From assembly GCF_005490785.1 (NCBI RefSeq), contig NZ_CP027295.1, positions 1,488,001 through 1,552,000 on the forward strand: a DNA stretch of 64,000 nt, in the 5' to 3' direction. A program made the translations under genes and the position numbers. This document shows positions 34,534 to 42,478 of this stretch, one piece after another; position 1 is the stretch's first letter, and every line of letters starts with the position of its first letter. This DNA is from Brachybacterium sp. SGAir0954 (lineage in GTDB: Bacteria > Actinomycetota > Actinomycetes > Actinomycetales > Dermabacteraceae). The notes under the pieces are model-generated. The model was not told the DNA's origin, made no database searches, and worked only from the letters and a program-made list of their open reading frames with translations.

Positions 34534-35576
34534 TCGACCAGCAGCTGGCGGAGGTCTCCCACCTCGCCCTCGTCGTCGCGATCGTGCTCTACGTGCTCGC
34601 GCTCATCGGTTTCGCGGCGGATCTCGCCGGGACCTCCCAGCGCCGCAGCGACGAGCGCCTCGCGGCCAAGGACCGGGCGCGCGCCGCGGTCCCCGCGGGC
34701 GTCGGCGGAGGAGCCGGGGGAGTCGCCGTCGCCGAGCCGCCGTCGGCGGAGGTCGCCGCCCCCGCCGCGGCTCGCGGCGGCATGAGCGCCCAGACCTTCG
34801 CCTTCGGCGTCTCCGCCGTCGGCGCCCTGCTGCACGTGGCCGGCGTCGCCATGCGCGCGATCGCCACCGAGCGCGTCCCGTGGGCGAACATGTACGAGTT
34901 CGCGACCACGAGCTCCGCGGTCGTCATGGTCGCCTTCCTCGTCTTCTCCGTGCGCCGCACGGAGCTGCGGGCCCTCGGCACCTTCGTGCTCGGCCCGATC
35001 CTGCTGCTCATGCTCGCCGCGCAGACCTTCTGGATCGTCCCCGCCGCGAAGCTCACCCCGAGCCTGCAGAACTCGCACTGGATCTACATCCACATCGGCG
35101 TCGCCATCCTCGCCACGGCCCTGTCGATCCTCGGCGCCGTCGTCGCCGGGCTGCAGCTCGCCTCCGCCCGGCACGAGAAGGTGCTCGCCGCGAAGGTCGC
35201 CGCGGGCGAGGAGGACCCGGAGCACTGGGGCCGCGTGGGCCACGTCCTGGACCGCCTGCCCCGCTCGGTCTCCCTCGAGGCGCTGAGCTTCCGCATCCAC
35301 TCCGTCGCGTTCGTGTGCTGGACCTTCACGCTGATCTTCGGTGCGATCTGGGCACGCGAGGCGTGGGGCCGCTACTGGGGCTGGGACCCCAAGGAGGTGT
35401 GGACCTTCATCATCTGGGTCATCTACGCCGCCTACCTGCACGCCCGCGCCACCGGCGGCTTCCGCGGGACGCGCGCGGCCTGGCTGGCGCTGGCCGGCTT
35501 CACGGCCGTGGTCTTCAACTACACGATCGTCAACACGGTGATCAACGGCCTGCACTCGTACTCGGGCCTCGGCTGA
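34530..35576 (+). CDS. ccsB: Cytochrome c biogenesis protein CcsB (CcsA/ResC)
   Basis: A 348-residue, eight-helix membrane protein, haem transporter and c-type cytochrome lyase of system II. The tryptophan-rich haem-binding WWD segment GRYWGWDPKEVWTFI is present near residue 290, with conserved histidines in the helices flanking it (HIGVAILAT upstream, YLHARATGG downstream). An unusually long cytoplasmic loop of Ala/Pro/Gly residues follows the first helix. The GTG start overlaps the resB stop. It is the last gene of the chain. Only the downstream PLDc_N gene, on the opposite strand, follows. Confidence 0.9.
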   Translation: MIDQQLAEVSHLALVVAIVLYVLALIGFAADLAGTSQRRSDERLAAKDRARAAVPAGVGGGAGGVAVAEPPSAEVAAPAAARGGMSAQTFAFGVSAVGALLHVAGVAMRAIATERVPWANMYEFATTSSAVVMVAFLVFSVRRTELRALGTFVLGPILLLMLAAQTFWIVPAAKLTPSLQNSHWIYIHIGVAILATALSILGAVVAGLQLASARHEKVLAAKVAAGEEDPEHWGRVGHVLDRLPRSVSLEALSFRIHSVAFVCWTFTLIFGAIWAREAWGRYWGWDPKEVWTFIIWVIYAAYLHARATGGFRGTRAAWLALAGFTAVVFNYTIVNTVINGLHSYSGLG

Positions 35577-35654
35577 GCCGTCGCCGCACGCGAGGCCGAC
35601 GGTCCACCCGACCTCGGCGTGACCGCCCCCGCGGTCTGCATCGGCCCCGGCTGA

Positions 35655-36002
35655 TCAGGCCTCGGGGGCGTCGTCGTCCCCGGGGGTCTGCTCCCGGCGC
35701 TCCCGGTCGCGGCGCTCGCGGCGGATCTGCTCGTCGAGGTCGCGCAGGAACTCCGGGTCGTCGTCCGGGGCGAGGGGCCCCTCCCGGCGCGGACCGCCGC
35801 GGCGGGCGGTGCCGGTGCCCGGGGTCCGGTCCCGGCCCACGAGCAGCCAGGTGATCGGCCCGATCCACGGGATCAGCACGACGAGCACGATCCAGGCCCA
35901 CTTCGGGATCCCGCGCACCTTCGCGTCCTCCGTCTGCACGCAGTCGGCGAGGGCGAAGATCGTCAGACCGATCGAGAGGACGGCGGCGAGGGCGCGGAGC
36001 AT
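35655..36002 (-). CDS. PLDc_N-domain small membrane protein
   Basis: A 115-residue protein with two N-terminal helices (about residues 3-20 and 36-56) containing the PLDc_N pattern KWAWIVLVVLIPWIGPITWLLVGR, then a highly charged cytoplasmic tail rich in Arg/Glu/Asp. PLDc_N is the membrane module of cardiolipin synthases, but here it stands alone without phospholipase motifs. The function is unknown; a membrane anchor or modulator is a guess. TAGACT (36014-36009, minus) ends 6 nt before the ATG, indicating a leaderless mRNA. Confidence 0.8.
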   Translation of the reverse strand: MLRALAAVLSIGLTIFALADCVQTEDAKVRGIPKWAWIVLVVLIPWIGPITWLLVGRDRTPGTGTARRGGPRREGPLAPDDDPEFLRDLDEQIRRERRDRERREQTPGDDDAPEA

Positions 36003-36162
36003 GGATCGAGTCTAGGCGGCGACGCCGCCCACTGGTCCGCGCGAAGGTCCCGGCCGCAGTGGAGGTCCTGGCCGCACCGGCACCGCGGGCCGGGGAGTGA
36101 CCTCCGCCCCGGAGCGGGCCGCTCCCGAGGCTCCTCGGAGGTGGGCGTCCTACGCTGACCCC

Positions 36163-36438
36163 ATGCGCAACGTGCTCGGCTACGCCCTGATCCGGATCGC
36201 CCTGTGGCTGGTGATCTGGTACCTGCTGACCCTGGTGGGCGTGGGCGTCATCCTCGCGGGGCTGCTCGCGGTGCTCATCGCGATGATGATCTCCTTCCTC
36301 CTGCTGGGAGGCCGGCGGCAGAAGGCCGCGGAGGGCCTGCAGCAGGTCGACGAGCGCCGGCGCGAGAAGCGGGGCCCGGTCGTGGACGAGGACGCCGCGG
36401 AGGAGGACGCGCTCCTCGACGAGCGCGACCGCGACTGA
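36163..36438 (+). CDS. DUF4229 family membrane protein
   Basis: A 91-residue protein: two adjacent hydrophobic helices (LGYALIRIALWLVIWYLL and GVGVILAGLLAVLIAMMISFLLLGG), then RRQKAAEGLQQVDERRREKRG and an acidic end. This is the DUF4229 pattern of actinobacteria, often encoded beside menaquinone genes as here (menA is next, convergent). The function is unknown. TACGCT (36151-36156) ends 6 nt before the ATG; the longer upstream frame is rejected for that reason. Confidence 0.8.
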   Translation: MRNVLGYALIRIALWLVIWYLLTLVGVGVILAGLLAVLIAMMISFLLLGGRRQKAAEGLQQVDERRREKRGPVVDEDAAEEDALLDERDRD

Positions 36439-36454
36439 GCGTCCGCACCCGACG

Positions 36455-36481
36455 CCGCGGGCCGGCTCAGGGCCGGCGCGG
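36455..36481. terminator. Probable hairpin between DUF4229 and menA genes
   Basis: GCCGGC (36461-36466) and GCCGGC (36472-36477) with a short loop, extended imperfectly by CCGC/GCGG. Convergent genes on both sides. Confidence 0.5.
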
Positions 36482-36483
36482 GC

Positions 36484-37380
36484 TCAGAGGCAGAGACCTG
36501 CGAGCAGCAGCAGCGCGAAGACGAGCTCGAGGCGCCCGGCGGCGCCGAGCACGGGGATCAGGGCCCGGCCCTGGGCGCCCCGGAGCACCACCCGCGCGGG
36601 GCCGATCGCGAGCGGCAGCGCGAGCAGCACGAGCGCGGCCGGCCAGTGCTGGACCATGAGCGGCACCACGAGCACGAACGGCGCGATGACGGTGACCGCG
36701 AACAGCAGCCGGGTGCCGCGCTCGCCCAGGCGCACCGCGAGGGTCGTCTTCCCCGCCTCGCGGTCCGTGGGGATGTCGCGCAGATTGTTGGTGAGCATGA
36801 TCGAGACCGCGAGCAGCCCGATCGCGCAGGAGACCAGCAGCGCGGAGAGGGAGAATCCGCCGGTGATCGCGTAGGCGGTGCCGTTCACGGCGACGAGGCC
36901 GAAGAACACGAACACGAACAGCTCCCCGAGGCCCAGGTAGCCGTAGGGGTGCTTGCCGCCCGTGTACATCCACGCGGCGGCGACGGCGGCCGCACCGACC
37001 ACGAGCATCCACCAGACCCCGGCGATCGCGATGAGCACGACGCCCAGCAGGGCGCCGAGGGCGAGGGCACCGATCGCGGCGCGCTTGACCGTCGCGGGCT
37101 CCGCGGAGCGGGAGCCCGTGAGGCGGAACGGCCCCACACGGTCGTCGTCCGTGCCGCGGATCCCGTCGGAGTAGTCGTTGGCGTAGTTCACGCCCACCTG
37201 CAGCGCGAGCGCGACGCCGAGGGCGAGCAGCACCCGCGGGAGCAGCAGCCCCCAGCCGAGGCTCTCCCCGCTCGCGAGGATCTCGCGCACGGCGACCCCG
37301 GTGCCGGCGGCGACCGGGGCGACGGCCGCCGGGAGGGTCCGGGGGCGCGCCCCCTGCACCCACTGGGAGAGGCTGGCCAT
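36484..37380 (-). CDS. menA: 1,4-dihydroxy-2-naphthoate polyprenyltransferase
   Basis: A 298-residue UbiA-superfamily membrane enzyme joining the polyprenyl tail to dihydroxynaphthoate, giving demethylmenaquinone. The first Asp-rich motif is NYANDYSDGIRGTDDD (about residues 65-80), and the second is NNLRDIPTDREAGKTTLAVRLG (about 196-217); both bind prenyl diphosphate through Mg2+. About eight helices follow the usual pattern, and RPRTLPAAVAPV at the N-terminus is MenA-like. The ATG at 37380 follows ACAGGAG at 6 nt. menE lies 56 bp upstream on the same strand, and the genes menB-menE-menA run in that order. Confidence 0.92.
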   Translation of the reverse strand: MASLSQWVQGARPRTLPAAVAPVAAGTGVAVREILASGESLGWGLLLPRVLLALGVALALQVGVNYANDYSDGIRGTDDDRVGPFRLTGSRSAEPATVKRAAIGALALGALLGVVLIAIAGVWWMLVVGAAAVAAAWMYTGGKHPYGYLGLGELFVFVFFGLVAVNGTAYAITGGFSLSALLVSCAIGLLAVSIMLTNNLRDIPTDREAGKTTLAVRLGERGTRLLFAVTVIAPFVLVVPLMVQHWPAALVLLALPLAIGPARVVLRGAQGRALIPVLGAAGRLELVFALLLLAGLCL

Positions 37381-37436
37381 GATGCTCCTGTCGCCGTCCG
37401 GTCCCGCGCTGCGCGGCCCCGTCGAGGATACGCCGC

Positions 37437-38774
37437 TCAGGCGCGCCGTTCGCCCGTGGAGGTCCTGCCCGGGGCCGTGTCATCGCCGACGTCGACAGCG
37501 GTGGTGGCCTCCTCTGCCCGGCTCCGGGCGAGCGCGGCGGCGGCCGCCCGGTCGATCTTCCCGATGCCCCGCAGCGGGAGCTCGGCGACCACATGCACGC
37601 GCTTGGGGATCGACCACGAGGGCAGCTCCGCGATCCGCAGCGCGGAACGCACGAGTGCCGTCGCCTCCTCCGGGGCGGCGCCCGCGCCGAGGGTCACGAG
37701 CGCCTCGACGCGCTGCCCCCACTCCGGGTCCGGCACGCCGACGACGGCGCAGCCGGTCACGAGCCCGCGCAGCACGAGCGAGGCCTCGGCGGCGCGCTCC
37801 ACGTCCTGCGGGAGCACCTTCCGGCCGCCGGTGACGATGACGTCGTCCGCGCGTCCCAGGACCGTGAGCGAACCGTCCTCCGCGATCCGGGCGAGGTCGC
37901 TCGTGACGAGCACGCGCCGACCGTCGACCTCGGCGAAGCCGTCCTGCACGCCGGCGCCGTCCGCGCCGAGGTAGCCGGTCGCGAGCGTGGGGGAGTCGAC
38001 GAGCAGGCGCCCCTCGCCGTCGTGCGCATCGGCGAGGAGGAGGTGCACGCCCGCGAGCGGCGCGGCGTCGTACACGCATCCGCCCGCCGTCTCCGAGGAG
38101 CCGTAGGTGGTGCGCACGGCGATCCGGGCGCCGCGGGCGCGGGCGAGCACGTCACCCGGGGTCGCCGCGCCGCCCACGAGCACCCCGGCGAAGCGGCGCA
38201 GCAGGGCGCGCGCCCGGGCGTCGTCCCCCGTCGCGCCCGTGACGATGCGGGCCAGCTGCGTGGGCACGAGCGAGGTGAAGGCCGGCAGGCCCGCGGCCTC
38301 CGCCTGCTCGAGCGCCGGAGCGGCCGCACGCACGAGCGCGGCCGCGTCGAAGTGGCCGCGCAGGTCCGGCAGGTCCTCCGGGAGGGCGGCGGCGTCGAGC
38401 CCGAGCACCTGGGCGGTGCGATGGGCGCGCGCGATGACCTGCACGCCCGCGATGTGCGTGGGCGGCAGCAGCGGCAGCCAGAAGCCGTGACCGCCGAGCG
38501 CCGCGGCGGTCGCGTCCTGCGAGGCGAGCAGCGTGCGCAGCGGATGCGCGACCGACTTCGCGGTGCCCGTCGAGCCGGAGGTCGGGACCACGAGCACCGT
38601 GTCCTCGAAGCCGGCGGGCAGGGACGACGGCGGGTCCCCGGCGCCGAGCCACAGCCGGGAGCGGCCGGCCATGACCTCGCCGATCGCCGCGACATGCTCC
38701 GCGAGCGAGGCCGCGGAGGCGTCATAGGGGGCGGGCCGGGCCCAGGGCGCCGCCGGGGCGATCTCCGCGGTCAC
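37437..38774 (-). CDS. menE: o-Succinylbenzoate-CoA ligase
   Basis: A 445-residue acyl-adenylate-forming enzyme that activates o-succinylbenzoate to its CoA thioester. The ATP P-loop PTSGSTGTAKSV, the adenylate motif RTTYGSSETAGGCVYD, the hinge LGRADDVIVTGGRKV, and the C-terminal catalytic Lys in LRGIGKIDRAAA (about residue 415) are all present. It is at the short end of the family because the N-terminal domain is trimmed. GTG 38774 overlaps the menB stop as GTGA, so it is translated with menB. The C-terminal tail after the catalytic Lys is about 30 residues and poorly conserved in character. Confidence 0.92.
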   Translation of the reverse strand: MTAEIAPAAPWARPAPYDASAASLAEHVAAIGEVMAGRSRLWLGAGDPPSSLPAGFEDTVLVVPTSGSTGTAKSVAHPLRTLLASQDATAAALGGHGFWLPLLPPTHIAGVQVIARAHRTAQVLGLDAAALPEDLPDLRGHFDAAALVRAAAPALEQAEAAGLPAFTSLVPTQLARIVTGATGDDARARALLRRFAGVLVGGAATPGDVLARARGARIAVRTTYGSSETAGGCVYDAAPLAGVHLLLADAHDGEGRLLVDSPTLATGYLGADGAGVQDGFAEVDGRRVLVTSDLARIAEDGSLTVLGRADDVIVTGGRKVLPQDVERAAEASLVLRGLVTGCAVVGVPDPEWGQRVEALVTLGAGAAPEEATALVRSALRIAELPSWSIPKRVHVVAELPLRGIGKIDRAAAAALARSRAEEATTAVDVGDDTAPGRTSTGERRA

Positions 38775-39763
38775 TGCGGGTGCGGGAAGGAGGACCACTC
38801 CGGAACGCGCTTCTCGAGGAACGCGTCGCGGCCCTCCGCGGCCTCGTCGGTCATGTACGCGAGGCGGGTGGCCTCCCCGGCGAACACCTGCTGGCCCATG
38901 AGGCCGTCGTCGGCGAGGTTGAAGGCGAACTTCAGCATCCGGATCGCCTGCGGGGACTTCGTGGCGATCGTCGCGGCCATCGCGAGCGCGGCGTCCTCGA
39001 GCTCGGCATGGTCCACGACCCGGTTCACGGCGCCCCACTCGTAGGCGTCCTGCGCGGAGTACTCCTCGGCGAGGAAGAAGATCTCCCGGGCCCGCTTCTG
39101 GCCCACCTGCTTGGCGAGATAGGCGGAGCCGTAGCCGCCGTCGAAGGAGCCGACGTCCGCATCGGTCTGCTTGAAGCGCGCGTGCTCCCGCGAGGCGATC
39201 GAGAGGTCCGCGACCACGTGCAGGGAGTGGCCGCCGCCCGCGGCCCAGCCGTTGACGACCGCGATGACGACCTTGCCCATGGTGCGCATGAGGCGCTGCA
39301 CCTCGAGGATGTGCAGCCGTCCCGCGGAGCGGGTGCGCACGGAGGCGGTCGCGTCGAGCTCCTCGGCGTCGTCGTACTCGTAGCCGGAGCGGCCGCGGAT
39401 CCGCTGGTCGCCGCCCGAGCAGAAGGCGTGGCCGCCGTCCTTGGGGGAGGGGCCGTTGCCGGTCAGCAGGATCACGCCGACGGAGGGGTCCAGGCGGGCG
39501 TGGTCGAGCGTCCGGTACAGCTCGTCGACGCTCTGCGGCCGGAAGGCGTTGCGCACCTCGGGCCGGTCGAAGGCGATCCGCACGGTGGGGAGGTCCCGCA
39601 CGGTGCGCTCCCCGTCGGGGCTCTCGATCCGCTCGACGGCGCGGTGGTAGGTGACGTCGGTGAGCGCAGGGCCGCCGAGCTCCTCGAGTCCCACCTCCCG
39701 CCAGCGTGTGGGGTCGAAGGTGTCGGACACCTGACGGGGCAGGGGAGCGGGGTCGACGGTCAT
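38771..39763 (-). CDS. menB: 1,4-dihydroxy-2-naphthoyl-CoA synthase
   Basis: A 330-residue crotonase-fold enzyme cyclising o-succinylbenzoyl-CoA to dihydroxynaphthoyl-CoA. Family landmarks are FDRPEVRNAFRP, the oxyanion region FCSGGDQRIRGRSGY, VVIAVVNGWAAGGGHSLHVVADL and SFDGGYGSAYLA. The end SPQAIRMLKFAFNL...FLEKRVPEWSSFP is MenB-specific. It is longer than the E. coli protein (285) through an N-terminal extension, as in mycobacteria. TACCCT (39775-39770, minus) ends 6 nt before the ATG, so the menBEA transcript appears leaderless. Confidence 0.94.
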   Translation of the reverse strand: MTVDPAPLPRQVSDTFDPTRWREVGLEELGGPALTDVTYHRAVERIESPDGERTVRDLPTVRIAFDRPEVRNAFRPQSVDELYRTLDHARLDPSVGVILLTGNGPSPKDGGHAFCSGGDQRIRGRSGYEYDDAEELDATASVRTRSAGRLHILEVQRLMRTMGKVVIAVVNGWAAGGGHSLHVVADLSIASREHARFKQTDADVGSFDGGYGSAYLAKQVGQKRAREIFFLAEEYSAQDAYEWGAVNRVVDHAELEDAALAMAATIATKSPQAIRMLKFAFNLADDGLMGQQVFAGEATRLAYMTDEAAEGRDAFLEKRVPEWSSFPHPQ

Positions 39764-39894
39764 CTGCTCAGGGTATCGCCGGGGCGGAGGGCCGGGGAGG
39801 CGGTCGGCGGGCGGCGCCCGGGCCGTCCGTCCGTGGGGCGACCACGGCGTGGCGCTCGTGCGAACGGTCGATGACCGAGGAGTAGCCTCGCGCG

Positions 39895-41424
39895 GTGACC
39901 TCAGACACCACCTCCCGCACCACCCGGCAGGGCGGCGACGGCGACCCGTCCTCCCCGCACCTGGACCGCGCCCTCGGCAACCGCCACATCCAGCTCATCG
40001 CGATCGGCGGCGCCATCGGCACCGGGCTCTTCATGGGCTCCGGCAAGACGATCTCCGTGGCCGGCCCGTCCGTGCTGCTCGTCTACCTGATCATCGGCTT
40101 CATGCTGTATTTCGTCATGCGCGCCATGGGGGAGCTGCTGCTCTCCCGCCGCGAGTACCGCAACTTCGCCGACTTCACCGGTGACCTGCTGGGCCCCTGG
40201 GCCGCCTACTTCACCGGCTGGACGTACTGGTTCTGCTGGGTCGTCACCGCCGTCGCGGACGTCATCGTCATCGCCTCCGTGTACGTGCGCCACCTCGTGC
40301 CCGTGCTGCCGGCCTGGGCCACGCCCGTCATCGCGCTCGTCGTCATCGTCGCGCTGATCGGGCTGAACCTGCCGACGGTGCGCGCCTTCGGCGAGACCGA
40401 GTTCTGGTTCGCGATGGTGAAGATCGTCGCGATCCTCGCCCTCATCGTCGTGGGCCTCGTGCTCGTCCTGACGAGCTTCGACTCGGGTCACGGCGCCGCG
40501 AGCTTCGCCCACCTGTGGGACCAGGGCGGGTTCTTCGGCAACGGCTTCACCGGCTTCGTCGCCGCCTTCCAGATCGCGACCTTCGCCTTCGTCGGCATCG
40601 AGCTCGTCGGCACCACCGCCGCGGAGACCAAGGACCCCGAGCACAACCTGCCCCGGGCGATCCGGTCGATCCCCGTGCGCATCCTGCTGTTCTACATCGG
40701 CTCGCTCGTGATCCTCATGTCCGTCATGCCGTGGACGGTCTACGACGCGGACAACTCCCCGTTCATCCAGGTCTTCGACGCGGCGGGGCTGCCCGCGGCC
40801 GCCGCGATCGTCAACCTCGTGGTGCTGACCTCCGCCATGTCCTCGGCGAACTCGGGCATCTACTCGACCTCACGGATGGTGTTCGGCCTCGCCACCCAGA
40901 AGGACGCCCCGGCCCTGTTCGCGAAGGTCTCGCGTCGCCGCGTCCCCCAGAACGCCCTCTACCTCACGGGCGTGATGCTGCTCGCCTCGGTCGTCCTGCT
41001 GGCCTTCGGCCTCGGCGAGTCCGCCGCGTTCTCCGTCGTCACGACCGTCTCCTCGCTGTGCTTCATGTTCGTGTGGACGATGATCCTGCTGAGCTACCTC
41101 GCCTACCGCCGCCGGCGGCCGCAGGAGCACGCCGCGAGCAGCTTCGCCATGCCCGGCGGGCGCGCCATGGTGGGCGTCGTCCTCGCCTTCTTCCTGTTCC
41201 TGCTGTGGGCGTTCACCGGTGACCCGGACACGCTCGCGGGCATGCTCGCCACGCCGGTGTGGTTCGTCGTGATCGCGGTGGGCTACGTGCTGCTGCGCCG
41301 CCGCCCCGAGCACGTCGCCGCGCGCGCCGCGTTCCGCGAGCAGGTCGCGCGGGAGCAGGGGGAGGCCGACGCCTGGAACGCCGCGCCGCAGGCCCCGTCC
41401 GCCGGCCCGGGCGCGGACGGCTGA
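39895..41424 (+). CDS. Amino acid permease (APC superfamily, CycA/GabP-like)
   Basis: A 509-residue, twelve-helix proton-coupled amino acid importer. The first helix bears the AAT-family signature HIQLIAIGGAIGTGLFMGSGK. Other landmarks are FMLYFVMRAMGELLL, GWTYWFCWVV, FVGIELVGTTAAETKDPEHNLPRAI and the helix 8 region SSANSGIYSTSRM. The closest resemblance by eye is to the D-serine/D-alanine/glycine transporter CycA, but the substrate is not certain. GTG 39895 is supported by TAGCCT (39883-39888) ending 6 nt upstream. It sits between menB and menC without an apparent functional tie. Confidence 0.88.
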   Translation: MTSDTTSRTTRQGGDGDPSSPHLDRALGNRHIQLIAIGGAIGTGLFMGSGKTISVAGPSVLLVYLIIGFMLYFVMRAMGELLLSRREYRNFADFTGDLLGPWAAYFTGWTYWFCWVVTAVADVIVIASVYVRHLVPVLPAWATPVIALVVIVALIGLNLPTVRAFGETEFWFAMVKIVAILALIVVGLVLVLTSFDSGHGAASFAHLWDQGGFFGNGFTGFVAAFQIATFAFVGIELVGTTAAETKDPEHNLPRAIRSIPVRILLFYIGSLVILMSVMPWTVYDADNSPFIQVFDAAGLPAAAAIVNLVVLTSAMSSANSGIYSTSRMVFGLATQKDAPALFAKVSRRRVPQNALYLTGVMLLASVVLLAFGLGESAAFSVVTTVSSLCFMFVWTMILLSYLAYRRRRPQEHAASSFAMPGGRAMVGVVLAFFLFLLWAFTGDPDTLAGMLATPVWFVVIAVGYVLLRRRPEHVAARAAFREQVAREQGEADAWNAAPQAPSAGPGADG

Positions 41425-41447
41425 GGGAGTCGCACTACCCTCGAGGG

Positions 41448-42425
41448 ATGCAGATTCCCGCCTCCCTCCGAGACCTCGGCATCGACCGGGCGCACGCCTG
41501 GGCGATCGCCATGACCACCCGTTTCCGCCGCATCGAGGTGCGCGACGGCGTGCTCCTGCACGGGCCGGAGGGCTGGGCGGAGTTCTCCCCGTTCTGGGAC
41601 TACGAGGCGGAGGAGTCCTCCGCCTGGCTGCGCGCCGCGATCGAGGACGCGACCCGGCCCCGCCCCTCCGCGATCCGCCAGGAGATCGGCGTCAACGCGA
41701 CGATCCCCGTCGTGCAGCCGGCGCTCGCCGCCCGGCTCGCGGGCGTGGGCGGCGCACGCACCGCGAAGGTGAAGGTCGCCGATCCCGGCGCGAGCCCCGA
41801 GGAGGACCTCGACCGGGTCGCCGCCGTCCGTGACGCGCTGGGCCCGGAGGGCCGCATCCGCGTGGACGCGAACGCCGCCTGGACCCTCGAGGAGGCGCTC
41901 GACGCACTGCCCCGCCTGGACCGCGCCGCCGGCGGGCTCGAGTACGCGGAGCAGCCCTGCGCGAGCATCGAGGACCTCGCCGCCCTGCGCCGCCGCCTCG
42001 ACGTGCCGATCGCGGCCGACGAGTCCGTGCGCCGCGCCGAGGACCCCCTGCGGGTCGCCCGCGCCGAGGCCGCGGACGTCCTCGTCATGAAGGTGCAGCC
42101 GCTCGGCGGGGTGCGCCGCTGCCTCGATCTCGCGCAGGAGGCGGGGCTGCCGGTCGTCGTCTCCTCCGCGATCGAGTCGAGCGTCGGGCTCTCCGCGGGG
42201 CTCGCGCTCGCCGCCTCCCTGCCCGAGCTCGCGCACGACTGCGGACTCGGCACCGCGAGCCTGCTCACCGCGGATCTCACCGCGCGCCCGCTGCATGCCC
42301 GCGGCGGCGTCCTCCCCGTGGTCCGGGCGGAGCCGGAGGAGGACCTCCTGGACCGGCACGCCGCCGCCCCCGCCCTCGAGGCCGCCTGGGAGCAGCGTCT
42401 CGCGGCGTGCGCGGCGCTGCTCTGA
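41448..42425 (+). CDS. menC: o-Succinylbenzoate synthase
   Basis: A 325-residue enolase-superfamily enzyme dehydrating SHCHC to o-succinylbenzoate. The catalytic Lys pair is in AKVKV (about residues 105-109). The metal-binding acids are Asp in RVDANAAW, Glu in EYAEQP and Asp in ADES, and the opposite Lys is in VMKVQPLGGVRR. These are complete, and the protein is of normal length. Start ATG 41448 is fixed by TACCCT (41436-41441) ending 6 nt before it, with no Shine-Dalgarno. menD follows 53 bp later with its own -10 hexamer. Confidence 0.92.
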   Translation: MQIPASLRDLGIDRAHAWAIAMTTRFRRIEVRDGVLLHGPEGWAEFSPFWDYEAEESSAWLRAAIEDATRPRPSAIRQEIGVNATIPVVQPALAARLAGVGGARTAKVKVADPGASPEEDLDRVAAVRDALGPEGRIRVDANAAWTLEEALDALPRLDRAAGGLEYAEQPCASIEDLAALRRRLDVPIAADESVRRAEDPLRVARAEAADVLVMKVQPLGGVRRCLDLAQEAGLPVVVSSAIESSVGLSAGLALAASLPELAHDCGLGTASLLTADLTARPLHARGGVLPVVRAEPEEDLLDRHAAAPALEAAWEQRLAACAALL

Positions 42426-42478
42426 GGCCCGCACCGCCGGCGGGCACCGGCCCCCGGGGCGCTGACTACGCTGGGCCC

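Noticed and set aside
42407-42478. Longer N-terminus for MenD
   Set aside because: It would overlap menC out of frame and place the TACGCT promoter inside the gene; ATG 42479 fits both promoter spacing and family start.
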